64,000 bases of DNA from Alcaligenaceae bacterium (lineage in GTDB: Bacteria > Pseudomonadota > Gammaproteobacteria > Burkholderiales > Burkholderiaceae_B). Position 1 is the first letter of the stretch, and each line of letters begins with the position of its first letter. Location: contig JACCES010000006.1 of assembly GCA_013416455.1 (NCBI GenBank), forward strand, positions 292,074 through 356,073, given 5' to 3'. Under the pieces are notes generated by a model. The model saw only the letters and a list, made by a program, of their open reading frames with translations. It had not been told where the DNA came from and did no database searches. Shown here piece by piece: positions 56,713-64,000 of this stretch. The position numbers and the translations under genes were made by a program.

Positions 56713-59700
56713 GTGTCTATCGTCAAAGAAGAGTATCGAGTCCTTCCGCCGAGAGGCGAGAAGCTCTGCGATGTAGTCGTGCTCGCACAGGCTTGGAAGA
56801 AGTCGCACACCTACATACGCCGGCACAACTGGTATGCCGATGTTCTGGAGCTGGATGCTTCAACCATCGACCTAGAGAACCAACTGGTGCATTGGGCAGC
56901 GGAGGTTTGCCATGCCGATTTCCGACCGAAGGACTTGCTGCTCGTTCCGGCGCCCAAGAACGCGCGCTGGTGGTTTCGCCCGACACCCACCATCACCTCG
57001 CTCGATCAGTTGCTGGACCTTAACCTCAATACCCTAGGCACCGAGCCGACGTTTGAGGACTGGACACCCAGTGAGTCAGATCAGGCAGAAGGACCTGTTG
57101 GGCAACCAGGACAAGAGCAGCCGCGCCTGAAGCTACGACCCCTGGCTCACCTGTCCATTCGTGACCAGACCTTGGCGACGGCGGTAATGATGTGCCTGGC
57201 GGAGGCTGTGGAGTCCGCACAAGGCGATACAACGGGCACTGATGTAGCGGCAATGCGGGCAAGTGGCGTGGTGAGCTACGGCAACCGCCTGCACTGCACA
57301 TGGGCCACCAATGCTGACATCCGGCCTCGAGCTCAGTTTTCCTGGGGCAACAGCAGAACCTATCGCCAATACTTCCAAGACTACCGGACATTCCTCGCGC
57401 GTCCTCGTCGCATCTGTGCGGAACTGACGCCTCAGCTGCAGCCACGGCGGGAGTTGTTTGTGGTGTCTCTGGATATTAAGTCGTTCTTTGACCATGTCGA
57501 CTGCAACGCGTTGCTCGCGGAGCTGAAAATCCTAGAGGGCGAGCACCGGGCGGAACACAGGCTGCCTGACTTGGCAGCGGCAGACTCGGCATTCTGGGAG
57601 CGAGCTGCGCGAATCTTCTCCTGGCAGTGGCGATCCGAAGACCAGCCAGAGGCTGAGCTGATTCGCGGCGGAGAGCATCAAGAGCTTGAGCTCGGGTTGC
57701 CCCAAGGACTGGTCGCCTCGGGATTCCTTGCGAACGCTTATCTGGTTCGATTCGACCGCGACATGCAGGAGTCTGTGGTCGAAGGTGCTATGGTTGGCGA
57801 CGACGTCAAGCTGCTGGACTACTGCCGGTATGTCGATGACATGCGTCTCGTTGTCGAGGCCAAGAGCGGGCCTAGCGGACTCGGCCAAGCTGCGGTGTTG
57901 GAGCATGTCAAATGCTATGTAAGCTCGGTTCTGAATGCACATTGCGACCGCATCGGCGCGCGGAGGGCGCTCGAGCTGTCGTTGGAAAAGTGCGTGGCTA
58001 CCTCGTACCGCGCAATTTCAGCGCAGAGCCATGTATCGGCCCTAATGGAGATGCTCAACGCAGAGTTGAGTGGTACCTTCGACCTGGAGTCTCTGGCACA
58101 GGCAGCAGGCGGCCTTGACGGGCTGTTGTGGGTGTCTGAGCAGATTGAAAGCGTCGCCGCCCCCAAGCCCTCTCGATTGTCGTTGGCAACGGTCGCTGTG
58201 CCCAACACTGACGTGCGAGACGACACCGTGAAGCGGTTCGTCGCGACGCGCATTGCCCAACTGATGCGGCACCGGCTGGCGATGACAGACCTCGAAAGCC
58301 CAGCGGGCTCGACCGAGACCATTAGCGACCAAGTGACACAGGGCGTGGTGCTGTCGCATGAGTTTGAGTCAACAGCACGCAAGCTCATCAAATGCTGGGC
58401 GGAGAACCCCGCGCTGGCCTTGCTGCTGCGGTGTGGCCTGGACCTATTTCCGCACCCCCGCCTGCTGAGCCCAGTGACCGAAGCGCTCAATATCAAATTG
58501 TTCGACGTGGCTACGGACTTGGACACTGACAAGCGCAGGCAAGTGCGCGTGGCGGAGTATGTCCTGGCTGACCTCTTGCGAGCTGGTGCGGTGGAGACTG
58601 GCTACCGTGACCCGGAGGAGTACCCGGACGGTGTGGATATTCAGGGCTACCGTGAAGACCTCGGCGGAATCGCACGCCGCGTTTTGATCGAACGAAAGTC
58701 GTCGCCCTGGTACCTGCGCCAGCAAGCCCGCCTCTATCTGGCTTCCATCGGTGATGCTTCGCTCGCTAGGGAGGTCGAAGATACCCATGAGGTGAAGGAG
58801 TACGCTGCATTGCAACGCGCGACGCTCTTTGAGCCCGTGTGGGGCGATGCACTGAGGAAGGCTATACCCCTGGCTATCGTAGCGCAGCAATTGCAGCCGA
58901 ATGCACGGCGCTTCGGCGTGTGGTTGTCGGAAGGACTCCGGCGGACGGATGACGAAGGGGTTCAGGGAGCCGTTGTGCGAACCGTAGCGCTGAGCCGTCC
59001 GGACTTGTTGATAGCAGCGCTGAACGGGCGGCGGGGATCGAATTGGCGCCAATTTGTTCCTGTCGCGCTGGTTCAAGCCAACAAGAGGCCGCGTAGTACA
59101 CGAAAGCTGCCGGCGAAGTTAAAGGGCAGCCAATCCCTTCTGCAAATCATCAGCGAATTAAACAATCTTTTCGACCAAGAAAACGCTTTACTCATGCTCG
59201 CGGATGCGTTGCTCCGTTACCCCAAGGTCGAGGAGCAGTTGTCCTCAGGGAAGAGCGCCGCTGACATCATGCTCAAATGCAAGGATTGGTCGAAGCTATC
59301 GGAGTTGCCGGAGCAGCCTGGCTTCCTGGAAGTGGAGTCAATTGAGGAAGGCGATGCGGCAAACCCCTTGTATGCCAGCCCACCATGGGTGGCGCCTGAG
59401 AAGGCTTGGCTCTATGGACTGGGTCGCATCCTGCGTTCGGCCCTTACCGGAGAGTTTGACTTCACGAGCCGTCGCTACCTTGTCACTGAGGAGGTAGGCC
59501 GATACAGTGGCCTGCGCAGCACTTGGTTCAAACGTCGTTTCGGCCTCTTGAACTCCGGACGCGGGCTGCTGGACGAGCCAGGACCAGTGTCGCCGTGGCT
59601 CTCCAGTCTGCTTTCAACGCTTCTGCAATGGCCGGGAGTTGAGTTCCGCGCAAACGCTGCGTTGGCTGCGGGTGATGTCCGGACCGCTCCCGAATTGCTC

Positions 59701-60684
59701 GCTCTTATTCAAGCGCGCATCGTGGTGCAGCGTGGATTGTTTGGTCGCCGAAGCAAGACGCCGATGTATGTGGTGCCTGTCGATGACCATGAGACCTTGC
59801 AGGACCGGCCACTGCGTGTGGCCATTGTTCAGCCAATGCGCCCGCAGCGACAAGAGTTTGATGACAAAGACCCGACGCACTGGACGCCGGGAACTTTGGC
59901 CGAGCATCGCTGCCACCTGGCCGAGATTTGCAGGCTAACCCATCAGAAGCTCAAGACCTGGGCATCGGCAAAGTCTACGACGGCGCCTGAAAAGATCGAT
60001 GCCCCGGTGGTCGACGTCATTCTATTTCCTGAACTGGCCGTGCATCCGGAGCACGTCTTCCTGTTGAGACGGCTTTCAGACAAGGTACAAGCCAACATCT
60101 TCACCGGCTTGACGTTCCTTCACTCGCACAAAGCGGGCGGCACTGTCAATCAAGGCCTATGGCTGATTCGAACCGAGTCTCCAGCGCACGGTCGGGCTTT
60201 CCAGTACGTCTGGCAGGGTAAGCTGCATCCCATGAAGGACGAAGTGAGGATGGGAGTGAAAGGGCATCGGCCGCATGTGACCGTGGTTGAGCTGCCGATT
60301 GGTGCCAAGTCACGCACTCGCATCGCGGCGGCCATTTGCTACGACGCCACAGACTTGGATCTCGTAGCCGACCTTCGCGATAAGTCGGACATGTTTTTGG
60401 TCGCAGCGCTGAATCAAGACGTTCAGACATTCGACAACATGGTGGCGGCGCTGCACTTCCACATGTACCAGCCGGTGATCCTCGCTAATTCGGGTGAATT
60501 CGGCGGCTCGACAGCTCAGGTGCCTCTACCGAAGCACGAGCGCCTCATTGCTCATGTGCATGGAAATCAGCAAGTCGCTGTCAGCGTGTTTGAAGTCGAC
60601 CCTTCTCTCTTCAAATCCACATCCGCAGCTAAGGCTCCGAAGACCCTAAAGGCACCGCCGGCTGGATACAAAGGACGATCCTAA
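56713..60684 (+). CDS. drt1: reverse transcriptase-nitrilase fusion, DRT type 1 (UG1)-like antiphage protein
   Basis: 1323 residues, GTG start 6 bases after GGGGGA. Residues about 130-450 are an RT domain: motif A FVVSLDIKSFFDHVD (Asp254), motif B GLPQGLVASGFLANAYL (PQG 330-332), motif C YCRYVDDMRLVV (Tyr373-Val-Asp375-Asp376). A long helical middle (about 450-1060) of no known family follows. Residues about 1065-1310 are a nitrilase/CN-hydrolase domain with the Glu-Lys-Cys triad: FPEL (Glu1107), GKLHP (Lys1170, or Lys1175) and AAAICYDA (Cys1209). This order matches defence-associated RTs of type 1, which protect against phages. Both active sites look intact. It lies between AbiE and other defence genes with no partner gene in its transcription unit. 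Confidence 0.88.
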   Translation: MSIVKEEYRVLPPRGEKLCDVVVLAQAWKKSHTYIRRHNWYADVLELDASTIDLENQLVHWAAEVCHADFRPKDLLLVPAPKNARWWFRPTPTITSLDQLLDLNLNTLGTEPTFEDWTPSESDQAEGPVGQPGQEQPRLKLRPLAHLSIRDQTLATAVMMCLAEAVESAQGDTTGTDVAAMRASGVVSYGNRLHCTWATNADIRPRAQFSWGNSRTYRQYFQDYRTFLARPRRICAELTPQLQPRRELFVVSLDIKSFFDHVDCNALLAELKILEGEHRAEHRLPDLAAADSAFWERAARIFSWQWRSEDQPEAELIRGGEHQELELGLPQGLVASGFLANAYLVRFDRDMQESVVEGAMVGDDVKLLDYCRYVDDMRLVVEAKSGPSGLGQAAVLEHVKCYVSSVLNAHCDRIGARRALELSLEKCVATSYRAISAQSHVSALMEMLNAELSGTFDLESLAQAAGGLDGLLWVSEQIESVAAPKPSRLSLATVAVPNTDVRDDTVKRFVATRIAQLMRHRLAMTDLESPAGSTETISDQVTQGVVLSHEFESTARKLIKCWAENPALALLLRCGLDLFPHPRLLSPVTEALNIKLFDVATDLDTDKRRQVRVAEYVLADLLRAGAVETGYRDPEEYPDGVDIQGYREDLGGIARRVLIERKSSPWYLRQQARLYLASIGDASLAREVEDTHEVKEYAALQRATLFEPVWGDALRKAIPLAIVAQQLQPNARRFGVWLSEGLRRTDDEGVQGAVVRTVALSRPDLLIAALNGRRGSNWRQFVPVALVQANKRPRSTRKLPAKLKGSQSLLQIISELNNLFDQENALLMLADALLRYPKVEEQLSSGKSAADIMLKCKDWSKLSELPEQPGFLEVESIEEGDAANPLYASPPWVAPEKAWLYGLGRILRSALTGEFDFTSRRYLVTEEVGRYSGLRSTWFKRRFGLLNSGRGLLDEPGPVSPWLSSLLSTLLQWPGVEFRANAALAAGDVRTAPELLALIQARIVVQRGLFGRRSKTPMYVVPVDDHETLQDRPLRVAIVQPMRPQRQEFDDKDPTHWTPGTLAEHRCHLAEICRLTHQKLKTWASAKSTTAPEKIDAPVVDVILFPELAVHPEHVFLLRRLSDKVQANIFTGLTFLHSHKAGGTVNQGLWLIRTESPAHGRAFQYVWQGKLHPMKDEVRMGVKGHRPHVTVVELPIGAKSRTRIAAAICYDATDLDLVADLRDKSDMFLVAALNQDVQTFDNMVAALHFHMYQPVILANSGEFGGSTAQVPLPKHERLIAHVHGNQQVAVSVFEVDPSLFKSTSAAKAPKTLKAPPAGYKGRS

Positions 60685-60990
60685 GGGACGACCCTAATGA
60701 CTACCCTTCGACGAGTGAAAACAGAGGAAGGAGGAGTCCTATGCCGACGGGCACGGAGTCAACAGCCCTCTACCGGCAGGTCGTAGGTGCCGTGGCCCAC
60801 GAGCAGCAGGGCATCGCATTGCACAAGCCGAGACAGCAGCTAGTCGATCGCCGCGCGGCTTCCTGTGTGCGGCAGTCCCTTGGAAACCAAGGTCGCCCTC
60901 TAGAAAGCAACCAATCTCAATGAGTATCCTTTTAAACGAAATTTTTTCATGATAGAATCACAATAAGCGAAACTATATATTGGACGTCGA
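60685..60990. other. 306-bp gap after the RT gene
   Basis: Holds a decayed AbiEi/DUF6088-like gene on the minus strand (60741-60892) and then an AT-rich stretch (60905-60985) that must carry the promoter of the gene at 60991 (ttttttcatgatagaatcac). The plus-strand frame 60741-60923 has a fine ribosome site (AAGGAGGAG) but a meaningless sequence. Confidence 0.55.
60741..60892 (-). pseudogene. relic of a DUF6088/AbiEi-like antitoxin gene
   Basis: Minus-strand translation GLPHTGSRAAID-stop-LLSRLVQCDALLLVGHGTYDLPV-EGC-stop matches the winged-helix start of DUF6088 type IV antitoxin-like proteins (GSRAAVDQALSRLV...G.L.RVGRGTYDLP). Two in-frame stops and missing ends show decay. Confidence 0.45.
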
Positions 60991-61638
60991 ATGAGCAAGC
61001 CGCCTTTAGACACAATTCCCGATCTCTTGCAGTGCAGCTTACCGCGCGAGCTGGTGATGGCTGTCGAGGAAGCCTTGAGCGTTGGTGCCCAGCGTGCGCA
61101 CGCTGCATCCAAGGGCATGGACGAGGGCCACTTGCCTCATGTGGTTGGCCAACTACGGCATTTCCATATGAACGAGGCGTTTCACCGAGCGCTCGCGATG
61201 GGGGAGGCTTCGCCGACTCCGATTCGCGGTAACGGCATCGTTACCGGTCGGGCAGGAGTTTTCACACTAGCCAGGTTCAACATTCCGGACGGTTTCTGGA
61301 TCAACGGTCGACGTAGCCACACTCGCCGCCAGATGTCATTTGCCAACAAGGCTATCGAGCCGTTGGTACAGCCAGAATTGTTCGATCAATACACTGCGCC
61401 TTCCGATGCGGTCGCGTTTTTTGTGGCGTGCTTCTCAGGCTCTCTGCATATCCAGCCAGACGCGCCGATGTCGATACAGATCGCTGTGCCTGACCGCGAG
61501 ATGCGGGGCTGGTTGTTTAAGGAGCCGCTGAATGCTTTTCTGCAGCGGTACGAGCAAAAGCCCGCAGCGCAAGACGATTTGGCCAAGCCCAAGCTCAAGA
61601 AAATCAAGAAGCAGGGCAACGATGGCGGCGTGTCATGA
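60991..61638 (+). CDS. hypothetical protein paired with HTH-ImmA/IrrE peptidase
   Basis: 215 residues, no signal peptide or membrane segments. Globular region about 1-180 (SLPRELVMAVEEALSVGAQRAHAASKGMDEGHLPHVVGQLRHFHMNEAFHRAL), then a Lys-rich tail (KPKLKKIKKQGNDGG). Family not recognised. It overlaps the peptidase gene by ATGA, so the two are made together and probably act together; it could be the target of the peptidase or a toxin it controls. Confidence 0.75.
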   Translation: MSKPPLDTIPDLLQCSLPRELVMAVEEALSVGAQRAHAASKGMDEGHLPHVVGQLRHFHMNEAFHRALAMGEASPTPIRGNGIVTGRAGVFTLARFNIPDGFWINGRRSHTRRQMSFANKAIEPLVQPELFDQYTAPSDAVAFFVACFSGSLHIQPDAPMSIQIAVPDREMRGWLFKEPLNAFLQRYEQKPAAQDDLAKPKLKKIKKQGNDGGVS

Positions 61639-62840
61639 GCCGCGGCGGTATTCAAGGCTTTAAGAGTGAGCGCCTCAGCCAGATCCTTGCTGCGAGGCGT
61701 TTAAGCCAAGCGCAATTGGCCTCGCTGGTCGGCGTGTCACCTGCGACGGTCAGCAAGTGGCGTTCGGGCAATCAGGCGCCCGAACGTGAAGCCCTTGAAC
61801 GCCTTGCCGGCGTGGTCAACGTCACCCCCGAATGGTTCACGCGGGCGCCCTCCACCAAGGTGTCGCCGCCGCTGTTTCGCAGCAACGCTTCCGCTCATGT
61901 GGCGGCACGTGCAATGCTGGAAGCGCGCATGGAGTGGGCGCAGGACGTCGCTCTCGCATTAGCGGAGTTCGTGGATTATCCGGTGCTGAATTTGCCGACC
62001 CGGCAGTTCAAGGAGCCTGATGAGATCACACCTGATGAGATTGAACTGGCGGCGAGCGAATGCCGCGATCTTTGGCGTATCGGCCGTATGGCTGTGCCGG
62101 ATTTGGCGCTGGCTATTGAAGGCGCGGGTGTGGTGCTGATCCGCGAAGAGACTGGCATTTCTCAGATCGAAGGCCTGTCGGCATGGAGCGAGGCGCTGGG
62201 ACGCCCGCTGGTTTTGCTCTCGGCTGACAAGGATAACGGCTATAGAAGCCGCTTCGACTTGGCGCACGAGCTTGGCCACCTGATCCTTCATCGGTTCATT
62301 CCGCGACCGACCGAGCGCGATCGTCATAAACAACTGGAACAACAAGCTCATCGCTTTGCGGGCGCATTCCTGCTTCCTGCGGAAACGTTCGCGAGTGAGG
62401 TACGTACGCCGGTGACGCTAGACGATCTTCTCTTGCTTAAACGCAGATGGGGTGTTTCCGTCGCTGCGATCGTGATGCGTTTGCGTGCGTTGAAGATTCT
62501 CGATGAAGAGGCGGCGCAGTCACTTTTCAAACGACGGTCCGCTCGTTGGGGCGCCAAGTCCGAACCGGGCGATGGCGATAGGTCGCCGGAGCAGCCGCGC
62601 CTCCTACGTCGAACGATCGATCTTCTTGTCGAGGAGAACGTGATGCCCCTCGACTCGATCCCCAGGCACATTGGCTTGGCAGCCTATGACATTGAGATGC
62701 TAGCGGGCTTACCGGAAGGGTATTTTCAGGGCAAGCCCAAGATTGTGCAGCTGGCTCGTTTGCGTTCAGTGCCCAGCGCAGATGCGCCTGTTGCCATGGA
62801 AGGCAATGTCATACCGTTTAGATTTACGCCGAAGCGGTGA
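61635..62840 (+). CDS. XRE-type HTH / ImmA-IrrE metallopeptidase fusion
   Basis: 401 residues. Residues about 10-65 are a Cro/C1-type helix-turn-helix (LSQILAARRLSQAQLASLVGVSPATVSKWRSGNQAPEREALERLAGV). Residues about 150-260 are an ImmA/IrrE (M78) peptidase with zinc-site H211-ELG-H215 in FDLAHELGHLILH and the third ligand region HRFAGAFLLPAETF. Proteins like this cleave or remove a repressor, or serve as antitoxins to a partner. The partner is the upstream 215-residue protein. All metal ligands are present. Confidence 0.88.
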   Translation: MSRGGIQGFKSERLSQILAARRLSQAQLASLVGVSPATVSKWRSGNQAPEREALERLAGVVNVTPEWFTRAPSTKVSPPLFRSNASAHVAARAMLEARMEWAQDVALALAEFVDYPVLNLPTRQFKEPDEITPDEIELAASECRDLWRIGRMAVPDLALAIEGAGVVLIREETGISQIEGLSAWSEALGRPLVLLSADKDNGYRSRFDLAHELGHLILHRFIPRPTERDRHKQLEQQAHRFAGAFLLPAETFASEVRTPVTLDDLLLLKRRWGVSVAAIVMRLRALKILDEEAAQSLFKRRSARWGAKSEPGDGDRSPEQPRLLRRTIDLLVEENVMPLDSIPRHIGLAAYDIEMLAGLPEGYFQGKPKIVQLARLRSVPSADAPVAMEGNVIPFRFTPKR

Positions 62841-63117
62841 TTGGCGTGCCCATGGAGGTCAGAGAACCGATGAATGGTCTTAACGTAGTCATTGAGGCAC
62901 TCCTTGATGGCGTCGACCTCGGTTTCGGGAAACTGCCACGGGTGGTGGCGGTGGACTCCGTTCATCTGTGCAGCAACCACGAAATTACAGGCGCTGGTCT
63001 GGCAAAACAAGAGGATGTGACAGCATATGGCACGACAGCTGCAGCTCAATTTCACACCGCTTCGGGTTCACGGTGATGCCATTCTGAATCGAACCGGGAA
63101 TTGCGGAGGCTGTTTGA
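62841..63117. other. 277-bp stretch with no supported gene
   Basis: A GTG frame (62837-63076) and a minus-strand frame (62726-63055) cover this stretch, but neither shows a domain or a strong ribosome site. The end near 63100 probably contains the terminal repeat of the IS3-family element, not resolved by eye. Confidence 0.4.
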
Positions 63118-64000
63118 TTAAAGTAAAACAGGTTCCGCAGCGGGTGCTGCAAGTTGACGATAATACCTTTCTTCGGCTTCTGCCGGCGGGATGTCGCCGA
63201 TCGATTCCAGCAGGCGTTGATGGTTGAACCAGGACACCCATTCCAGGGTGGCCAGTTCCACGGCAGCCTTGGTTTTCCAGGGCGCCCGGCGGTGAATCAC
63301 TTCGGTTTTGTACAAACCGTTGATCGTCTCGGCCAGCGCATTGTCATAAGCGCTGCCCGTACTGCCGACTGACGGGTTGATGCCGGCCTCACTGAGCCGG
63401 TCTGAATAGCGAATGGATACGTATTGGGCGCCCCTGTCGGAATGATGAATGAGTCCGTCGGATTGCGCTGGCCTACGGTCATAGATGGCCTGCTCCAACG
63501 CATCTAGAACAAAGTCCGTCGTCATGCTGCTGGAGGCCCTCCAGCCGACGATCCGCTTGGCGTAGGCGTCGATGATGAAGGCGACATACAACCATCCCTG
63601 CCAAGTCGAACAATAGGTGAAATCCGCTACCCACAAGCGATTCGGGCGGTCCGCCTCGAAGTGGCGCTTGACCCGATCTCTCGGGCAGGCCGCGACACTA
63701 TCTGGCACCGTGGTACGCACACGTTTGCCACGTCTGACACCCTCAATACCAAGGCGACGCATCAGGCGCTCAACCGTGCAGCGAGCCGCCGTCACGCCTT
63801 CCCGATTCAGCTGCTTCCAGACCTTGCGAGCCCCATAGACCTTGAAATTCTGCTCCCACACACGCTGGACATCCACCATGAGTTGTTCATCCCTCTTGGC
63901 CCGCAGGCTTCTCAGTTCAGGATTACGGCATCGGGCGGCATGTCGCCAGTAGGCTGACGGGGCGACCTGCAACACCTTGCAGATCGGCTCGACCCCATAC
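63118..64000 (-). CDS. IS3-family transposase OrfB (5' end outside window)
   Basis: About 294 residues visible; the frame is open to base 64000 (YGVEPICKVLQVAPSAYWRHAARCRN), so the start and OrfA lie outside. HTH_21 region VYGARKVWKQLNREGVTAARCTVERLMRRLGIEG, then the DDE core: VADFTYCSTWQGW (Asp), HHSDRGAQYVS (Asp) and NALAETINGLYKTEVIHR (Glu). Catalyses cut-and-paste via a circular intermediate. Usual expression is by frameshift from OrfA. Appears intact as far as seen. Confidence 0.92.
   Translation of the reverse strand, partial: YGVEPICKVLQVAPSAYWRHAARCRNPELRSLRAKRDEQLMVDVQRVWEQNFKVYGARKVWKQLNREGVTAARCTVERLMRRLGIEGVRRGKRVRTTVPDSVAACPRDRVKRHFEADRPNRLWVADFTYCSTWQGWLYVAFIIDAYAKRIVGWRASSSMTTDFVLDALEQAIYDRRPAQSDGLIHHSDRGAQYVSIRYSDRLSEAGINPSVGSTGSAYDNALAETINGLYKTEVIHRRAPWKTKAAVELATLEWVSWFNHQRLLESIGDIPPAEAEERYYRQLAAPAAEPVLL

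Larger units (their letters stand above)
53047..64000. mobile_element. second, tandem guaA-type island (defence cargo), right end not in window
   Basis: Starts at att copy 3 and carries its own integrase first, then AbiE toxin-antitoxin, the RT-nitrilase gene, relics, a HTH-peptidase pair and an IS3-family element. No further gagtggga-type att core is seen before 64000. Gene content has no conjugation or resistance genes in the visible part. Confidence 0.75.

Noticed and set aside
60741..60923. 60-codon plus-strand frame with a good ribosome site after the RT gene
   Set aside because: The opposite strand reads as a decayed AbiEi/DUF6088 gene; the plus-strand translation has no sense of its own.
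62837..63076. 79-codon frame starting in the peptidase stop codon
   Set aside because: GTG start with no clear ribosome site and no recognisable domain; not the PIN/DUF4411 partner often found after such peptidases.

Overview
The window looks like the chromosome of a high-GC betaproteobacterium, most likely Alcaligenaceae (Bordetella/Achromobacter/Pusillimonas relatives). The clues are Burkholderiales-type gene neighbourhoods (recJ next to an RpfE-like gene and lolCD; guaB and guaA either side of an MFS gene), the very GC-rich codon use and a run of ordinary housekeeping genes. The assignment is by recognition, without database support.

Positions 1-37586 are mainly chromosomal backbone. In order: the 3' part of a YhaN/SbcC-like ATPase; an AEC-family carrier divergent from a NitT/TauT-type ABC transporter with an extra periplasmic binding protein; serine acetyltransferase; an HxlR regulator divergent from a SnoaL-VOC fusion; recJ, an RpfE-like gene, lolC-lolD, tatD and phnA; a broken aadA-like gene; an operon for 2,3-dihydroxybenzoate (isochorismate synthase, isochorismatase, DHB dehydrogenase); comEC; the branched-chain 2-oxoacid dehydrogenase complex (E1a, E1b, E2, E3); a hydrolase; a PHP phosphatase that seems to lack a normal start codon; greB, purL, guaB, an MFS gene and guaA. 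A short palindromic repeat occurs in three intergenic places between 14.6 and 18.6 kb, and one copy abuts the broken aadA gene.

Positions 37587-53046 are an integrated element at the 3' end of guaA. The end of guaA (Ile-Glu-Trp-Glu-stop) is repeated exactly 15,460 bp downstream, and the content matches what I recall of GIsul2: guaA-type tyrosine integrase, AlpA-like protein, IncQ-like RepA and RepC with three 22-bp iterons, an origin-like 1-kb stretch carrying two RK2-type iterons, trbJ-trbK-trbL, an arsRHC-acr3 arsenic operon, a serine resolvase, and ISCR2 (CR2) with a truncated glmM and the sulfonamide-resistance gene sul2. A third att copy at 49743-49754 separates the replication/trb/ars part from the CR2-sul2 part.

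From 53047 to the window end a second island starts in tandem with its own guaA-type integrase. It is a defence island: an AbiE type IV toxin-antitoxin pair with two inverted-repeat operators, a 1323-residue reverse transcriptase fused to a C-terminal nitrilase domain (DRT type 1 / UG1-like), a decayed AbiEi/DUF6088-like gene, a two-gene unit of an unknown 215-residue protein plus a HTH-ImmA/IrrE metallopeptidase, and an IS3-family element running off the end. Its right attachment site is not in the window.
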